Shown here: piece by piece, positions 17,829 to 27,142 of the stretch | Position numbering within the stretch: the first letter of the stretch is position 1 | Layout: each line of letters starts with the position of its first letter | The notes under the pieces: generated by a model | Database searches by the model: none | What the model was told of the DNA's origin: nothing | The model's input: only the letters and a program-made list of their open reading frames with translations | Program-made: the position numbers and the translations under genes | Assembly (NCBI GenBank): GCA_944388385.1 | Contig: CALXIO010000016.1 | Coordinates: forward strand, 1 to 54,902 | Length of the DNA stretch: 54,902 bases | Direction of reading: 5' to 3' | From: an uncultured Ruminiclostridium sp. | GTDB lineage: Bacteria; Bacillota; Clostridia; Oscillospirales; Ruminococcaceae

Positions 17829-18612
17829 TTTTTCTGTCCTGCTCTATAAGTATTTTAATTGCATTTACGCTGGTTAAAATTGCCCTTGTATTATCATGGC
17901 AAACCTTATCGGGAAGTCCTGCATTACTTCGCTCCACATTCCATAATGCGGTAAATACCGCACCTGCCCTTTTGCCCCTTGCAAGGGCTACTGAAAAGAT
18001 AGCGGCAGATTCCATTTCGGAGGTAAGGCAGCCGCATTTTACATAGGCCTTCCAGCGTGGACAAAGTATATAGTCCACCGGCATATTTTCCGGCTCGATT
18101 TCACCGTAAAAGCTATCCTTTGAGTGTACCACACCCACATGACAACGGTTACCGTCCTCATCGGTTGACAGGGCATCCCCTGCCTGCTTTAAGGCTGTGG
18201 TAACGGTAAAATCAGCAACAGCAGGATATTCCTCTGGGATATATTCCTTACTTGTACCCTCGCTTCTGATTGAAGCCTGGGCTACTAATATATCTCCACC
18301 GGATACCCTTGTATCCATACCGCCGCTTGTTCCTATTCTTATAAAAGTATGCACGCCGCAACGAATAAGCTCCTCCACCGCAATAGCCGCAGAGGGGCCG
18401 CCTATACCGGTGGAAACAACGCTTATCTTTTCTCCCAGCAGTGTGCCGGTGTAGGTGGTATATTCACGGTTCTGAGCTACAAAACGGGCATTGTCAAGAT
18501 ACTGAGCTATCTTTTCCACTCTTCCGGGGTCCCCGGGTAAAATGGCGTACTTGCCCACATCATCTGCTGTAATCTTTAAGTGAAACTGTAATTCATCAGA
18601 TAAAAGTCCCAT
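17818..18612 (-). CDS. udp: Uridine phosphorylase-like nucleoside phosphorylase
   Basis: 264 residues of the NP-I family, which splits nucleosides with phosphate to base plus ribose 1-phosphate. The N-terminal ILPGDPGRVEKIA loop binds phosphate, VSTGIGGPSAAIAVEELI and FIRIGTSGGM complete the active site, and LTSEMESAAIF carries the Met-Glu pair that contacts ribose. Spacing of these blocks fits uridine phosphorylase better than purine DeoD enzymes, but base specificity is not proven. Middle gene of a three-gene minus operon, nine bases after the membrane protein gene; RBS AAGGAGGAGTT. Confidence 0.85.
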   Translation of the reverse strand: MGLLSDELQFHLKITADDVGKYAILPGDPGRVEKIAQYLDNARFVAQNREYTTYTGTLLGEKISVVSTGIGGPSAAIAVEELIRCGVHTFIRIGTSGGMDTRVSGGDILVAQASIRSEGTSKEYIPEEYPAVADFTVTTALKQAGDALSTDEDGNRCHVGVVHSKDSFYGEIEPENMPVDYILCPRWKAYVKCGCLTSEMESAAIFSVALARGKRAGAVFTALWNVERSNAGLPDKVCHDNTRAILTSVNAIKILIEQDRKNGI

Positions 18613-18621
18613 AACTCCTCC

Positions 18622-19104
18622 TTATTTTGCCTTTGCTGTCTTTTTGCCCTTTTTTCTTACCGGCTCTGCCTCTTCTGTCATACCGCCGAGAATAGAGGGG
18701 GCTTTTTCCCTTTTCCTTCTTTCCCTTTCGTCAAAGGAATCGGTTATCTTATCCCAGTTGCCGAATATGGCAAGAAGTATGCTTATTGCGGAAATAAGTA
18801 CAAGCTGTAAGTAAAGCTCGCTTGCAACTGAATTAAGTATGCTGTTAAGTACGATTACACAGATAAGACCCACACCGCCGAATATTCCGCCGATGACATA
18901 TTTTTTGAACATGGCAAGAAATACCGGAGGCAAAAAGCAGACTATTGAAAATATCAGCCAGTAGATAACTATAGGCATTATTTCTATTTCCTCAGCCTGA
19001 CCTGTGGCTATAAGACTTACACAGCCTAAAATATTAAATACAAGGGCGCATACTCCTGTGGCAATTACCAAAAGCACCTTTAAAAAAATTACAAAATATT
19101 TCAA
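18622..19104 (-). CDS. Membrane protein of unknown function with basic C-terminal tail
   Basis: 160 residues with four hydrophobic segments (FLKVLLVIATGVCALVFNI, IVIYWLIFSIVCFLPPVFLAMF, YVIGGIFGGVGLICVIVL, LYLQLVLISAISILLAIF), then a charged cytoplasmic tail ending KKGKKTAKAK. The start is TTG at 19104, with AAAGGAATAATT upstream. First gene of the operon with udp and the HAD gene, driven by the promoter at 19142-19170. No family recognised. Confidence 0.72.
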   Translation of the reverse strand: MKYFVIFLKVLLVIATGVCALVFNILGCVSLIATGQAEEIEIMPIVIYWLIFSIVCFLPPVFLAMFKKYVIGGIFGGVGLICVIVLNSILNSVASELYLQLVLISAISILLAIFGNWDKITDSFDERERRKREKAPSILGGMTEEAEPVRKKGKKTAKAK

Positions 19105-19141
19105 TTTTAATTATTCCTTTCTTTTGCAGTTCTATAGGCTA

Positions 19142-19170
19142 ATAATAACATACACCGCATAAAAAATCAA
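19142..19170 (-). promoter_or_regulatory. SigA-type promoter of the membrane protein-udp-HAD operon
   Basis: Minus-strand TTGATT (19165-19170), 17-base spacer, TATTAT (19142-19147). Confidence 0.7.
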
Positions 19171-19261
19171 GTAAATTTCCTTTCGGTATAAAAAATACCT
19201 TTCATATTTTTATGGGGTTTGCAAATATTATTTTTGTGAGAAATTTGAAAGGAATATTAAA

Positions 19262-20323
19262 ATGAAGCTTACAAAATTATATAAAAGACTTGCCGCAGGA
19301 ATATTAGCGGCGGTGGTATTTACAGGAAGCACAGTCTTTGCACAAGGCTTTGATGTTGCCCTTGCAAATAAGCCTGTTTTACCAAAGCGTCATGAGGTAA
19401 TTTTAGGCGGAGATGTGTTTGGCATAAAGCTGCTGACAAGGGGGATAATTGTTACCGGCTTTGGCAGGATAGGAGATAATAAAGACCTTACCCCGGCAAG
19501 TAAATCCGGGCTTATAAAGGGGGATGTTATTGTTACTGCCGATGATGTGGAAATAACCTCCTGCAAGCATTTTTCCGAGCTTTTACAGGAAAAAAAGGAA
19601 ATTACTCTCGGGGTTATAAGAAACAATGAATATATCACCCTTAAAGCACAGCCTATAGCTGACAGCGAGGGGAATTATAAAATCGGTGCATGGGTAAGGG
19701 ACAGCACCGCAGGACTTGGTACAATGACATTTTATGACAGGGAAAACAAAATATACGCAGGCCTTGGCCATGCAATATATGATATTGATACTAAGGAAAT
19801 AATGCCACTTAAAAGCGGTGAAATGGTAAGGGCTGAAATAAACGGCTGTAAGAAAAGCGAAGCCGGGACCCCGGGGGAATTATCCGGTACCCTTAAAAGT
19901 GATGAATGGGGAAAAATCTATGCCAACAGCGAAACCGGGCTTTTTGCAATAAGCGAAAGGGATTATAAGGGGGAAAGTATACCTGTTGCCTTTGAAAATG
20001 AGGTAACACAGGGTGAGGCATACATTATTTCCAATGTGGAGGGTACTCCCAAAAAATATGAGGTATATATTTCCGATATAAACAGCAATTCCCCGGAATA
20101 TAAAAACATGGTGGTAGAAATTACCGACAAGAGATTACTGGATATTACCGGAGGAATAGTTCAGGGCATGAGCGGAAGCCCCATTATAAAGGACGGCATG
20201 CTTATAGGGGCGGTTACCCATGTACTGATAAATGAGCCGGAAAAGGGCTACGGCATATTTGCCCAAACCATGTACAACAATGCTATGAATTTACTTGGGA
20301 TAACAGATGAAAATGCGGCATAA
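19262..20323 (+). CDS. spoIVB: SpoIVB serine peptidase (stage IV sporulation protein B)
   Basis: Forespore-secreted S55 protease that signals to the mother cell to activate pro-sigma-K in Bacillus. 353 residues: an N-terminal membrane anchor (LAAGILAAVVFTGSTVFA), a PDZ domain (PASKSGLIKGDVIVTADDVEITSCKHFSELL), then the peptidase domain with catalytic His in YAGLGHAIYD and catalytic Ser in GIVQGMSGSPIIKDG, followed by GAVTHVLIN. RBS GAAAGGAATATT. The upstream TTTCATATTTTTATGGGGTTTGC might hold a sigma-F/G promoter, but I cannot fix it. It shows that the host makes spores. spo0A, the usual neighbour, is absent here. Confidence 0.93.
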   Translation: MKLTKLYKRLAAGILAAVVFTGSTVFAQGFDVALANKPVLPKRHEVILGGDVFGIKLLTRGIIVTGFGRIGDNKDLTPASKSGLIKGDVIVTADDVEITSCKHFSELLQEKKEITLGVIRNNEYITLKAQPIADSEGNYKIGAWVRDSTAGLGTMTFYDRENKIYAGLGHAIYDIDTKEIMPLKSGEMVRAEINGCKKSEAGTPGELSGTLKSDEWGKIYANSETGLFAISERDYKGESIPVAFENEVTQGEAYIISNVEGTPKKYEVYISDINSNSPEYKNMVVEITDKRLLDITGGIVQGMSGSPIIKDGMLIGAVTHVLINEPEKGYGIFAQTMYNNAMNLLGITDENAA

Positions 20324-20329
20324 AAAGAA

Positions 20330-20358
20330 AAGCAGTATCATATGATACTGCTTGTTTT
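20330..20358 (+). terminator. Terminator after spoIVB (bidirectional)
   Basis: Palindrome AAGCAGTATCAT / ATGATACTGCTT (20330-20353) followed by GTTTTTATT. It lies between convergent genes. Confidence 0.85.
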
Positions 20359-20840
20359 TATTCTTCAATATAGAGTATGGGGTAATCCTTTATATAGTCC
20401 TTTACCATGCCCGGATGTCTGTCAGCATAGAACATCAGCTTCTGTCTGAAATTATCCTCATCCATAAAGGACATAAGCTCACCTAAGGAACGCTTCATTA
20501 TTGCAGGGCATACAGGAGATACGGTAATGGCTCTTTTTCCGGTTTTCAGCTTCATTACACGAAAGGGCCATACAGCACAGTCATAGGGCTTTCTGTTTTT
20601 TAAAATACAGCCCTTATCTGTAAGGGCAGGACAATAGCTTATATCACCCTTATCAAAGTGCATCTCAAAGTGATATATATCGTTATTTCCTTCTATTGCC
20701 GGAGGGGGCGCCATAACGCTTTCTATATAAGCCTTTTCAAACTGATCAAACAGGGGTATCTCCCATATATCGTCTCTGTCAAAGCCGCAGCATATACGGC
20801 AGGTTGCGCATTCCTCGGGAGATAAGATTTTTTTAAGCAT
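20358..20840 (-). CDS. YkgJ-type CxxCxxCC cysteine-cluster protein
   Basis: About 160 residues. The N-terminal ECATCRICCGF supplies the C-x2-C-x2-CC cluster, and YCPALTDKGCILKNRKPYDCAVWPF the remaining ligands. This is the UPF0153/YkgJ family, proposed to bind zinc or iron, with no settled function. The start MLKKIL at 20838-20840 is preferred for its AAGAGGTGATTTT site; a start nine codons earlier has no such site. It has its own promoter, facing the MoxR operon. Confidence 0.82.
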   Translation of the reverse strand: MLKKILSPEECATCRICCGFDRDDIWEIPLFDQFEKAYIESVMAPPPAIEGNNDIYHFEMHFDKGDISYCPALTDKGCILKNRKPYDCAVWPFRVMKLKTGKRAITVSPVCPAIMKRSLGELMSFMDEDNFRQKLMFYADRHPGMVKDYIKDYPILYIEE

Positions 20841-20857
20841 AAAATCACCTCTTATGT

Positions 20858-20886
20858 ATAATAACATATTGTGGGCATTTTTTCAA
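20858..20886 (-). promoter_or_regulatory. SigA-type promoter of the YkgJ-type gene
   Basis: Minus-strand TTGAAA (20881-20886), 17-base spacer, TATTAT (20858-20863), just upstream of the preferred start. Confidence 0.65.
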
Positions 20887-20913
20887 TATCTTTATTCAAT
20901 TATCGAGGAAGTA

Positions 20914-20942
20914 TTGATTTTGATTTAGTTTTTTGGTATAAT
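20914..20942 (+). promoter_or_regulatory. SigA-type promoter of the first MoxR module
   Basis: TTGATT (20914-20919), 17-base spacer, TATAAT (20937-20942), 37 bases before the MoxR start. Confidence 0.75.
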
Positions 20943-20979
20943 GAATATGTATATTTTTTAAACAAAGAAGGAATTGCCA

Positions 20980-21951
20980 ATGGACAATAATAACATCATC
21001 TCAACACACCCCGGAGATCAGCTTATTGAACAGATAACCAAGGTAATAGTAGGTAAGGAAAAGGCAATAAGAATACTTGTTACTGCACTTTTCTCAGGGG
21101 GTCATGTGCTTATTGAGGACGTGCCCGGTACAGGTAAAACCACCCTTGCTATGGCTATGGCAAAGGCTACCTCACTTTCTTGCCGTCGTGTACAGTTTAC
21201 CCCTGATGTAATGGCATCGGATATTACCGGCTTTACCATGTACAATAAGGGTACTGATAGATTTGAATACAGAAAAGGTCTTATTATGACCAATTTATTT
21301 ATAGCGGATGAAATTAACCGTACCTCACCTAAGACCCAGTCTGCACTTCTTGAGGCTATGGAGGAAAGCAAGGTAACGGTTGACGGACAATCCCACCCTC
21401 TGCCCTCCCCCTTTATGGTGGTGGCTACTGAAAATGAGCTTGGCTATGTGGGTACATATCCCCTGCCTGAGGCACAGCTTGACAGATTTATGCTGAAGCT
21501 GAATGTGGGCTATCCCACACCGGAAAATGAAATGGAAATATTATACAGCCGCAGGAATAAAAATCCCCTTGACGGTGTTGTTCCTGTATGCTCAGGGGAG
21601 GACGTGCTTACCTGCATTGAGGCGGTAAAGAATATCCACCTTGATGTGGCACTTTATAAATATATTGTTGCAATCACCACCGCCACAAGAAATCATCCCA
21701 TGGTGGCATTAGGTGCAAGCCCCCGTGCATCCCTTGCACTTATGAGGCTTGCCCAGAGTGAGGCATTTTTATCCCACAGAAGCTATGTTACCCCGGAGGA
21801 TGTGGCACTTATGGCACCCTATGCTTTAGGTCATCGTATACATCTTACACAGCAGGCTAAGGTAAACCATGTAAGCGTTACGGATATAATAAATGAAATT
21901 TTATCCGGAATAAAGCCTCCCTACCGCAAGGACAAGGTAAATAAGGAGTAA
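20980..21951 (+). CDS. MoxR-family AAA+ ATPase (module 1)
   Basis: About 323 residues. Walker A in EDVPGTGKTTLAMAMA, Walker B in LFIADEINRTSPKTQSALLEAMEE, sensor 1 in ATENELGYVGTYPLPEAQLDRF, where most relatives have ATQNP, and sensor 2 in GASPRASLALMRLAQ. MoxR proteins act as chaperone-like ATPases that mature partner protein complexes, typically with DUF58/VWA proteins. The ATG at 20980 follows AAGGAATTGCC; a TTG two codons earlier is less likely. It begins the operon MoxR-DUF58-transglutaminase. Confidence 0.93.
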   Translation: MDNNNIISTHPGDQLIEQITKVIVGKEKAIRILVTALFSGGHVLIEDVPGTGKTTLAMAMAKATSLSCRRVQFTPDVMASDITGFTMYNKGTDRFEYRKGLIMTNLFIADEINRTSPKTQSALLEAMEESKVTVDGQSHPLPSPFMVVATENELGYVGTYPLPEAQLDRFMLKLNVGYPTPENEMEILYSRRNKNPLDGVVPVCSGEDVLTCIEAVKNIHLDVALYKYIVAITTATRNHPMVALGASPRASLALMRLAQSEAFLSHRSYVTPEDVALMAPYALGHRIHLTQQAKVNHVSVTDIINEILSGIKPPYRKDKVNKE

Positions 21952-21953
21952 AT

Positions 21954-23180
21954 ATGAAAAAAACGGCTGTAATATATCTGCTTATTTTTGCAGTAATTAC
22001 CCTGCTTATGATATGCTATCACAGTAAGCTAACCTCTGTGCTTTTTATATTTATGCTTGTCTTACCCGTGATATCATTTTTACTTCTTTTTATATCAAAG
22101 CTGCTTTTAAAGGTGGAGCTTATCTGCAAGGAGCCCTTTGCGGAAAAAAAGACACCTGTTGATATTACTGTGAAGATAACAAACCGCTTTATTATTCCCC
22201 TTTATCTGACGGAAATATATGCTACTCTGCCCTTAAAGTCAAAGGAGAGCTTTTGCTATCAGAATACACTTATGTCCCTTGCTCCCTTTTCCACAGTCAA
22301 AATTAAGTATGATTCCCCCATTAAGCTTAGGGGAGTGTATGAATTCGGGATTGATAAGGTTAAAATATCGGATCTTTTCAATATATTCTATCTTGTAAAG
22401 AAAATAAGGATAAATAAGGAATTTACCGTACTTCCGAGAAAGCTGATTATAAATCCCATTACAAATACCGGGGAAAGCGAAATGGAAAGCTCTGTTCCTA
22501 ACCCCACCGCCCTGCAAAAGCACAGCTATGCAGGAGTTAAGCCCTATGAACCGGGAGATCCGGTAAAGAGTATACATTGGACCATGTCCGCAAAGCAGGA
22601 TAACCTTATGGTAAAGCAGTTTGAAAACAGCGCCGGAGGCAGATGTATAATCTTAGCGGACTTAAACGGATATTTCCCCTTTGAGGAGGAAAATCACGAG
22701 TATACCGACACTGTAATTGAGATTATGCTGGCTCTTGATATTTCTCTTATCAGCGCAAACCAGACCTGTCTTAATATATGGTATTCCCCGGAGAAAAAGG
22801 AATGTGAAAGCCTTGAATGTATGGATATGGCGGAATTTTCTCTGCTTTATGACAGGCTTTCTCAGCTTAAGCCCCAGACAGAAATATTCTTACCGGAGAT
22901 GCTGGCGGACAGCTACAGCGAGCCTACCACAGACTGCTCTGCGATATTTTTTATAACCTCCCAGTTAAGGAAGGATTTTATATTTAACCTTGGAAATATA
23001 GAAATATTCAAAAATAAAGAAATACGAATTTTACTCATACAGCATAGTATGGAGGGTGACAGTCAGCAACAGCTTGCTTCTGCCGTTGCCGGTGTAAGAG
23101 GTATACAGCTCTGGCGTATAGATAAGGATCACCCGGTAAAGTCCATAAATGAACAATTACTTTTATATCGTAAAAACTAA
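21954..23180 (+). CDS. DUF58 domain membrane protein (module 1)
   Basis: 408 residues. Two N-terminal membrane helices (VIYLLIFAVITLLMICY and VLFIFMLVLPVISFLLLFI) are followed by a beta-rich region and the DUF58 core, with the signature KPYEPGDPVKSIHWTMSAKQ near residue 200. The C-terminal part, ADLNGYFPFEEEN onward, resembles a VWA-like fold lacking a clear MIDAS motif. DUF58 proteins are regular partners of MoxR ATPases. Gap to MoxR is two bases and to the transglutaminase 12 bases. Role inferred as envelope complex assembly. Confidence 0.9.
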   Translation: MKKTAVIYLLIFAVITLLMICYHSKLTSVLFIFMLVLPVISFLLLFISKLLLKVELICKEPFAEKKTPVDITVKITNRFIIPLYLTEIYATLPLKSKESFCYQNTLMSLAPFSTVKIKYDSPIKLRGVYEFGIDKVKISDLFNIFYLVKKIRINKEFTVLPRKLIINPITNTGESEMESSVPNPTALQKHSYAGVKPYEPGDPVKSIHWTMSAKQDNLMVKQFENSAGGRCIILADLNGYFPFEEENHEYTDTVIEIMLALDISLISANQTCLNIWYSPEKKECESLECMDMAEFSLLYDRLSQLKPQTEIFLPEMLADSYSEPTTDCSAIFFITSQLRKDFIFNLGNIEIFKNKEIRILLIQHSMEGDSQQQLASAVAGVRGIQLWRIDKDHPVKSINEQLLLYRKN

Positions 23181-23192
23181 CGGAGTACAAAG

Positions 23193-26072
23193 TTGAAAAA
23201 CAAGAAAAGTAAAGCCGGCAAAAAATTGCCGGTAATGATAATAGGTAATACAAACAGAAAAACCGCCCCCTTGTCGGTCATACTGGTAATAAAGCTATTG
23301 CTCACCTATTTTATGGCATTAGGCTCACTTTTATTTTTCACCTATGCCTATGATATACCCTACCCTGCAACTACTGCGGTATATCAGGTGCTTTTATTTG
23401 TGATAGCTTTTTTTGCCCTGTTTACCATTTTCAAAAAGAGAATATTACTTCCGATAATAGGCGGTATATCCCTTATTGCCTGCTTTCTTCTCAATGAGCG
23501 TATATTTGAGCCCTTATCTATACTTAAAGACTATTATCTTTTAAGTCTTGACAGCAGGCTTATGCATACAACGGGACTTGTGGAGCCTGACAGTATAGCC
23601 TATCTTACCCACACCCAGGATTTTAATGCGGGTATCAGCCTTTCCATGATGATAGTGGCAGGGCTTATTTCCCTTGGCTGTGTGCTTTGCTGTTACAGAA
23701 AGTTTTACAGCATAGTTACGGTAGCTATGTGGGCACTGCTCTTTGTTCCGGGCTTTGTGGCGGAAAGAATAGATTATCACTATTCCTGGATAATGCTTGC
23801 ATTAGCCTTCTTAGGACTTCGCACAATGTCCCTTTCAAGTGAATATTATTACAATGTAAGCAGTACCGGAAAGCCTGCAAAAAGAAAAAGGACAAGCGCT
23901 GTTGCGGTGGCCTCGGATAATCTTCTGAGCTTTGGTAAAAACTGCTTTGGTAGTATAATGGCGGTGGCGCTGGCTCTTGTTATAGCCATAACCTCCACCA
24001 TTCCCTTTCCCACGGACAGATCCTATTTTGATACAAATTCCCTTATAATTAAAAGTGGAAATTTTTTCATGAGTATAGGGGAGGCTGTGGGCAAGCTGTT
24101 TACCGGGGAGAGTATGGGAAATCTTAACGGATATTTATCCTCGGATAATTTCTTTTACAATAATAGGATTGAGCTTAAAGCACCCCCTATTGACAGCGAA
24201 AGAGCCTTGCTTCAGATATCCTCTGATGATAAGTACGGGTTTTATCTTGTGGGGGATATTGGCGTTCAGTTTACCGGTATTGATTGGGTAAGCATAGGCT
24301 CAGGAAAAGAAAAAAATCAGCTTGTGCCGAAGGGCTATAATATTACCGAAAATTTCAATCCGGATATTATGCTTGACTTTTTCAGAAACTGCCTTTTTCT
24401 TAATACCTTAAAGTATGATAACTCTGAGGGTATTTCTTCTGAGGAATATATAAAAACAAAATACGAAACCTACTTCGAGCTTTATGAAGACGATCTGACG
24501 GATAATATAACAGGAATGTTAAATCCCGAGCCTAATCCCGTATATAAAGAACAGATGGAATATTATAACAGAATCAACAACAAGATCATGGATTTACAGT
24601 ACAGATACAAGCACTATTTAGCAAATTCCCTTACTGAATATAAAAATGTGGATATACACTATCTGCTTAATTCAAAGGTGGTATTTAAGCCTAACTTATC
24701 CTGCAGTACCCTTTATAAGGAAAACCCGGATCTTGCCACCTTCGGAGATACGGTAATAAGGGTAAACAGCTTTAACGGAAAAATGAACAGCTACCAGGGT
24801 GATATATATGTACCTAAGGATTTTCTTTTACTTACCCTTGCTGATTCCTATAATATCGATCTTCAGGATATTGAAAATTTCTTTGAAGATACAAGTATGA
24901 CCTTAACAGAAAATCCCTACGGAAAAAGTGCCGCTGAGTGGTACAACAATGTACAGGAATACACAAGGTATGTATATGACACTTATCTTGATGTGCCAAA
25001 CGGCGAAAAGGAAAATATAGATAAATTCTTACAGGAGTTTTACTCGGAAAAAAGCGGCATAGAAGAATGTACCGGGGAATTTATGGTTGCCTTTGAAATG
25101 GCGGATTTTTTAAGGGAAAATTACAGCTATTCTCTTACTGCGGATAACAGCAGCGGAAATAATACCCTGCTTGGAAATTTCCTTTTTGATACAAAATCGG
25201 GACATTGTGCTATGTATGCAAGTGTTATGACTCTTGCCCTTCGTGAAATGGGAATTCCTGCAAGATATGTTACCGGGTTTTCCACAGGAGAGCTTACCCT
25301 TGATGAAACAGACGGAAGGTATAAAAAGACTGTCAGAGATAATGATCTTCACGCATGGGTGGAGTTGTATGTTGAGGATATAGGCTGGGTGGATATTGAT
25401 CCTACCGGTACTGTTGATAACGGCAATATGCCCCAGTATAACGAAATTGTCGAAACCACCGACACTACCGAAACCACACCCCCTGCCGAAACCACCACCG
25501 AAACCACCACCGAAACCACCGAAACCACCGAAAGCGAAACTGAAATTTCAGCTACCACCCCCGCCGTAACAGACAAGACTTCTGTAACCACCCCTGCTGT
25601 TACGGAAAAGCCCATAGCGGAAGAAAATAAGCCTGATCTTACTTTTGTTTTAATAATTGCCGTTGGGGTAATTATACTGCTTATCTTGATTTTAACTCCG
25701 GTAATTATTATAAAAACCGCTGACAGGCGTTATAAAAACCGCTTTAATTCCTATACTAAAAATGCCCCGGATAAATCGGTGGGTGATTTGTATGAGCTTA
25801 TTATGAAAATGTTCTCTTATACAGATTGCGCTCCTGAAAAGGGTGAGCTTCCTCTTGATTTTGCAAAAAGGGTGGATAAGAAATTAAATACAGAAAAGGA
25901 TGAGATAAATCTTTACAGGGTTATGGCTATACTTGAAAAGAGAGAATTTTCAAATGAGGAAATTTCTTCGGATGAGCTTCACGAGGTTATAGCCTATTCA
26001 CAAAGGCTTTATGAGACTATTCTTAAGTCCTGCTCACCTTTAAAGCAAATTTATCTTAAAATAGTGCTGTAA
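23193..26072 (+). CDS. Large membrane transglutaminase-like protein (TgpA/DUF3488 type)
   Basis: 959 residues. Five or six N-terminal helices (to about residue 270), a long extracytoplasmic segment, then a transglutaminase core with Cys672 in SGHCAMYASVMTLALREMGIPARYV, His720 in DLHAWVEL and the Asp block WVDIDPTG (734-736). A Thr/Glu/Pro-rich linker (about 751-815) leads to one helix (LTFVLIIAVGVIILLILILT) and a cytoplasmic DUF4129-like tail. The start is TTG at 23193 after CGGAG. Last gene of MoxR module 1; probably modifies or cleaves envelope proteins, substrate unknown. Confidence 0.88.
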   Translation: MKNKKSKAGKKLPVMIIGNTNRKTAPLSVILVIKLLLTYFMALGSLLFFTYAYDIPYPATTAVYQVLLFVIAFFALFTIFKKRILLPIIGGISLIACFLLNERIFEPLSILKDYYLLSLDSRLMHTTGLVEPDSIAYLTHTQDFNAGISLSMMIVAGLISLGCVLCCYRKFYSIVTVAMWALLFVPGFVAERIDYHYSWIMLALAFLGLRTMSLSSEYYYNVSSTGKPAKRKRTSAVAVASDNLLSFGKNCFGSIMAVALALVIAITSTIPFPTDRSYFDTNSLIIKSGNFFMSIGEAVGKLFTGESMGNLNGYLSSDNFFYNNRIELKAPPIDSERALLQISSDDKYGFYLVGDIGVQFTGIDWVSIGSGKEKNQLVPKGYNITENFNPDIMLDFFRNCLFLNTLKYDNSEGISSEEYIKTKYETYFELYEDDLTDNITGMLNPEPNPVYKEQMEYYNRINNKIMDLQYRYKHYLANSLTEYKNVDIHYLLNSKVVFKPNLSCSTLYKENPDLATFGDTVIRVNSFNGKMNSYQGDIYVPKDFLLLTLADSYNIDLQDIENFFEDTSMTLTENPYGKSAAEWYNNVQEYTRYVYDTYLDVPNGEKENIDKFLQEFYSEKSGIEECTGEFMVAFEMADFLRENYSYSLTADNSSGNNTLLGNFLFDTKSGHCAMYASVMTLALREMGIPARYVTGFSTGELTLDETDGRYKKTVRDNDLHAWVELYVEDIGWVDIDPTGTVDNGNMPQYNEIVETTDTTETTPPAETTTETTTETTETTESETEISATTPAVTDKTSVTTPAVTEKPIAEENKPDLTFVLIIAVGVIILLILILTPVIIIKTADRRYKNRFNSYTKNAPDKSVGDLYELIMKMFSYTDCAPEKGELPLDFAKRVDKKLNTEKDEINLYRVMAILEKREFSNEEISSDELHEVIAYSQRLYETILKSCSPLKQIYLKIVL

Positions 26073-26076
26073 GCCC

Positions 26077-26105
26077 TTGAAAACCTGTATAATTTTTGCT
26101 ATAAT
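26077..26105 (+). promoter_or_regulatory. SigA-type promoter of the DHH gene and second MoxR module
   Basis: TTGAAA (26077-26082), 17-base spacer, TATAAT (26100-26105). It lies five bases after the transglutaminase stop, so the downstream genes have their own promoter. Confidence 0.75.
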
Positions 26106-26186
26106 TATTGTATAGAATATTGCAAATTAAATACGCTGTGAAAAATGCAGAGTTTTGGATATGATCCCGAACAGAAAGGAGCTTGT

Positions 26187-27122
26187 ATGAGACTTATTAC
26201 ACGTTCAGATTTTGACGGACTTGCCTGCGGTGTGCTTTTGCTTGAAGCAGGTATAGTTGACTGCTGGAAGTTTGCACATCCTAAGGACATTCAGGACGGA
26301 CTGGTTGAGATCACCGAAAATGATGTACTTGCTAATGTTCCCTTTGCTCCCGGATGCGGTCTGTGGTTTGACCATCACTCCAGCGAGGATGAAAGACTGA
26401 AGATTAAGGGTCAGTATAAGGGTGAGAGCCGTATTGCTCCCAGTGCCGCCAGAATCATATATGAATACTACGGCGCTAAGGAAAGATTTCCCCGATTTGA
26501 TGAGCTTATGCTGGCTGTGGATAAGGTTGACAGCGCACAGCTTACAATAGAAGAAATTATGCACCCTGAGGGCTGGATTCTTATAGGCTTTCTTATGGAC
26601 CCAAGAACAGGTCTCGGACGCTTCCGTAACTTTACCATAAGCAACTATCAGCTTATGGAGAAGCTACTTGTGTGCTGTGCAAAGATGACCACACAGGAAA
26701 TACTGGATATGCCTGATATAAAGGAAAGAATCGAGCTTTACAATGAGCAGACTGAGTTATTCAAGAAGATGATAAAGGAAAACACCATTGTAAGAGGTGA
26801 TGTTATCATAACAGATCTGCGTGAGGTTGATCCTATCTATACAGGTAACCGCTTTATGATATACAGTATGTACCCTAAGCAGAATATTTCTGCGTGGATA
26901 GTAAAGGGTAAGGGCGGTCAGGGCTGTTCTGTGGCTGTTGGTTATTCGGTTCTTAACCGTACAAGCCATGTGGATGTAGGCTCACTTATGCTTAAATACG
27001 GCGGCGGCGGACACAGAGCCGTTGGTACCTGCCAGCTGAAGGATGGGGAGATAGAAGAAAAGCTTCCTGTACTTCTTGATGAGCTTGTAAATTACGATAA
27101 ATACTATCCCTATACTCCCTGA
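26187..27122 (+). CDS. DHH/DHHA1 family phosphoesterase
   Basis: About 311 residues. The N-terminal TRSDFDGLACGVLLLEAG and the DHH signature WFDHHSSEDE give the two-metal site, with further acids around VDKVDSAQ; the C-terminal DHHA1 domain has the GGGGHRAVG loop. Related proteins hydrolyse short oligonucleotides, pAp or polyphosphate; which one is not decided here. The start MRLITRSDF at 26187 is chosen for AAAGGAGCTTGT upstream; an earlier in-frame ATG at 26145 has no site. It is placed between the two MoxR modules and probably shares a transcript with the second. Confidence 0.85.
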   Translation: MRLITRSDFDGLACGVLLLEAGIVDCWKFAHPKDIQDGLVEITENDVLANVPFAPGCGLWFDHHSSEDERLKIKGQYKGESRIAPSAARIIYEYYGAKERFPRFDELMLAVDKVDSAQLTIEEIMHPEGWILIGFLMDPRTGLGRFRNFTISNYQLMEKLLVCCAKMTTQEILDMPDIKERIELYNEQTELFKKMIKENTIVRGDVIITDLREVDPIYTGNRFMIYSMYPKQNISAWIVKGKGGQGCSVAVGYSVLNRTSHVDVGSLMLKYGGGGHRAVGTCQLKDGEIEEKLPVLLDELVNYDKYYPYTP

Positions 27123-27142
27123 TAAGGAAAAGGAGAAAAGGC

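Noticed and set aside
25349..25615. Val/Ser-rich minus-strand ORF opposite the transglutaminase linker
   Set aside because: It is only the complement of the ACC-GAA repeat; no ribosome site and no domain.
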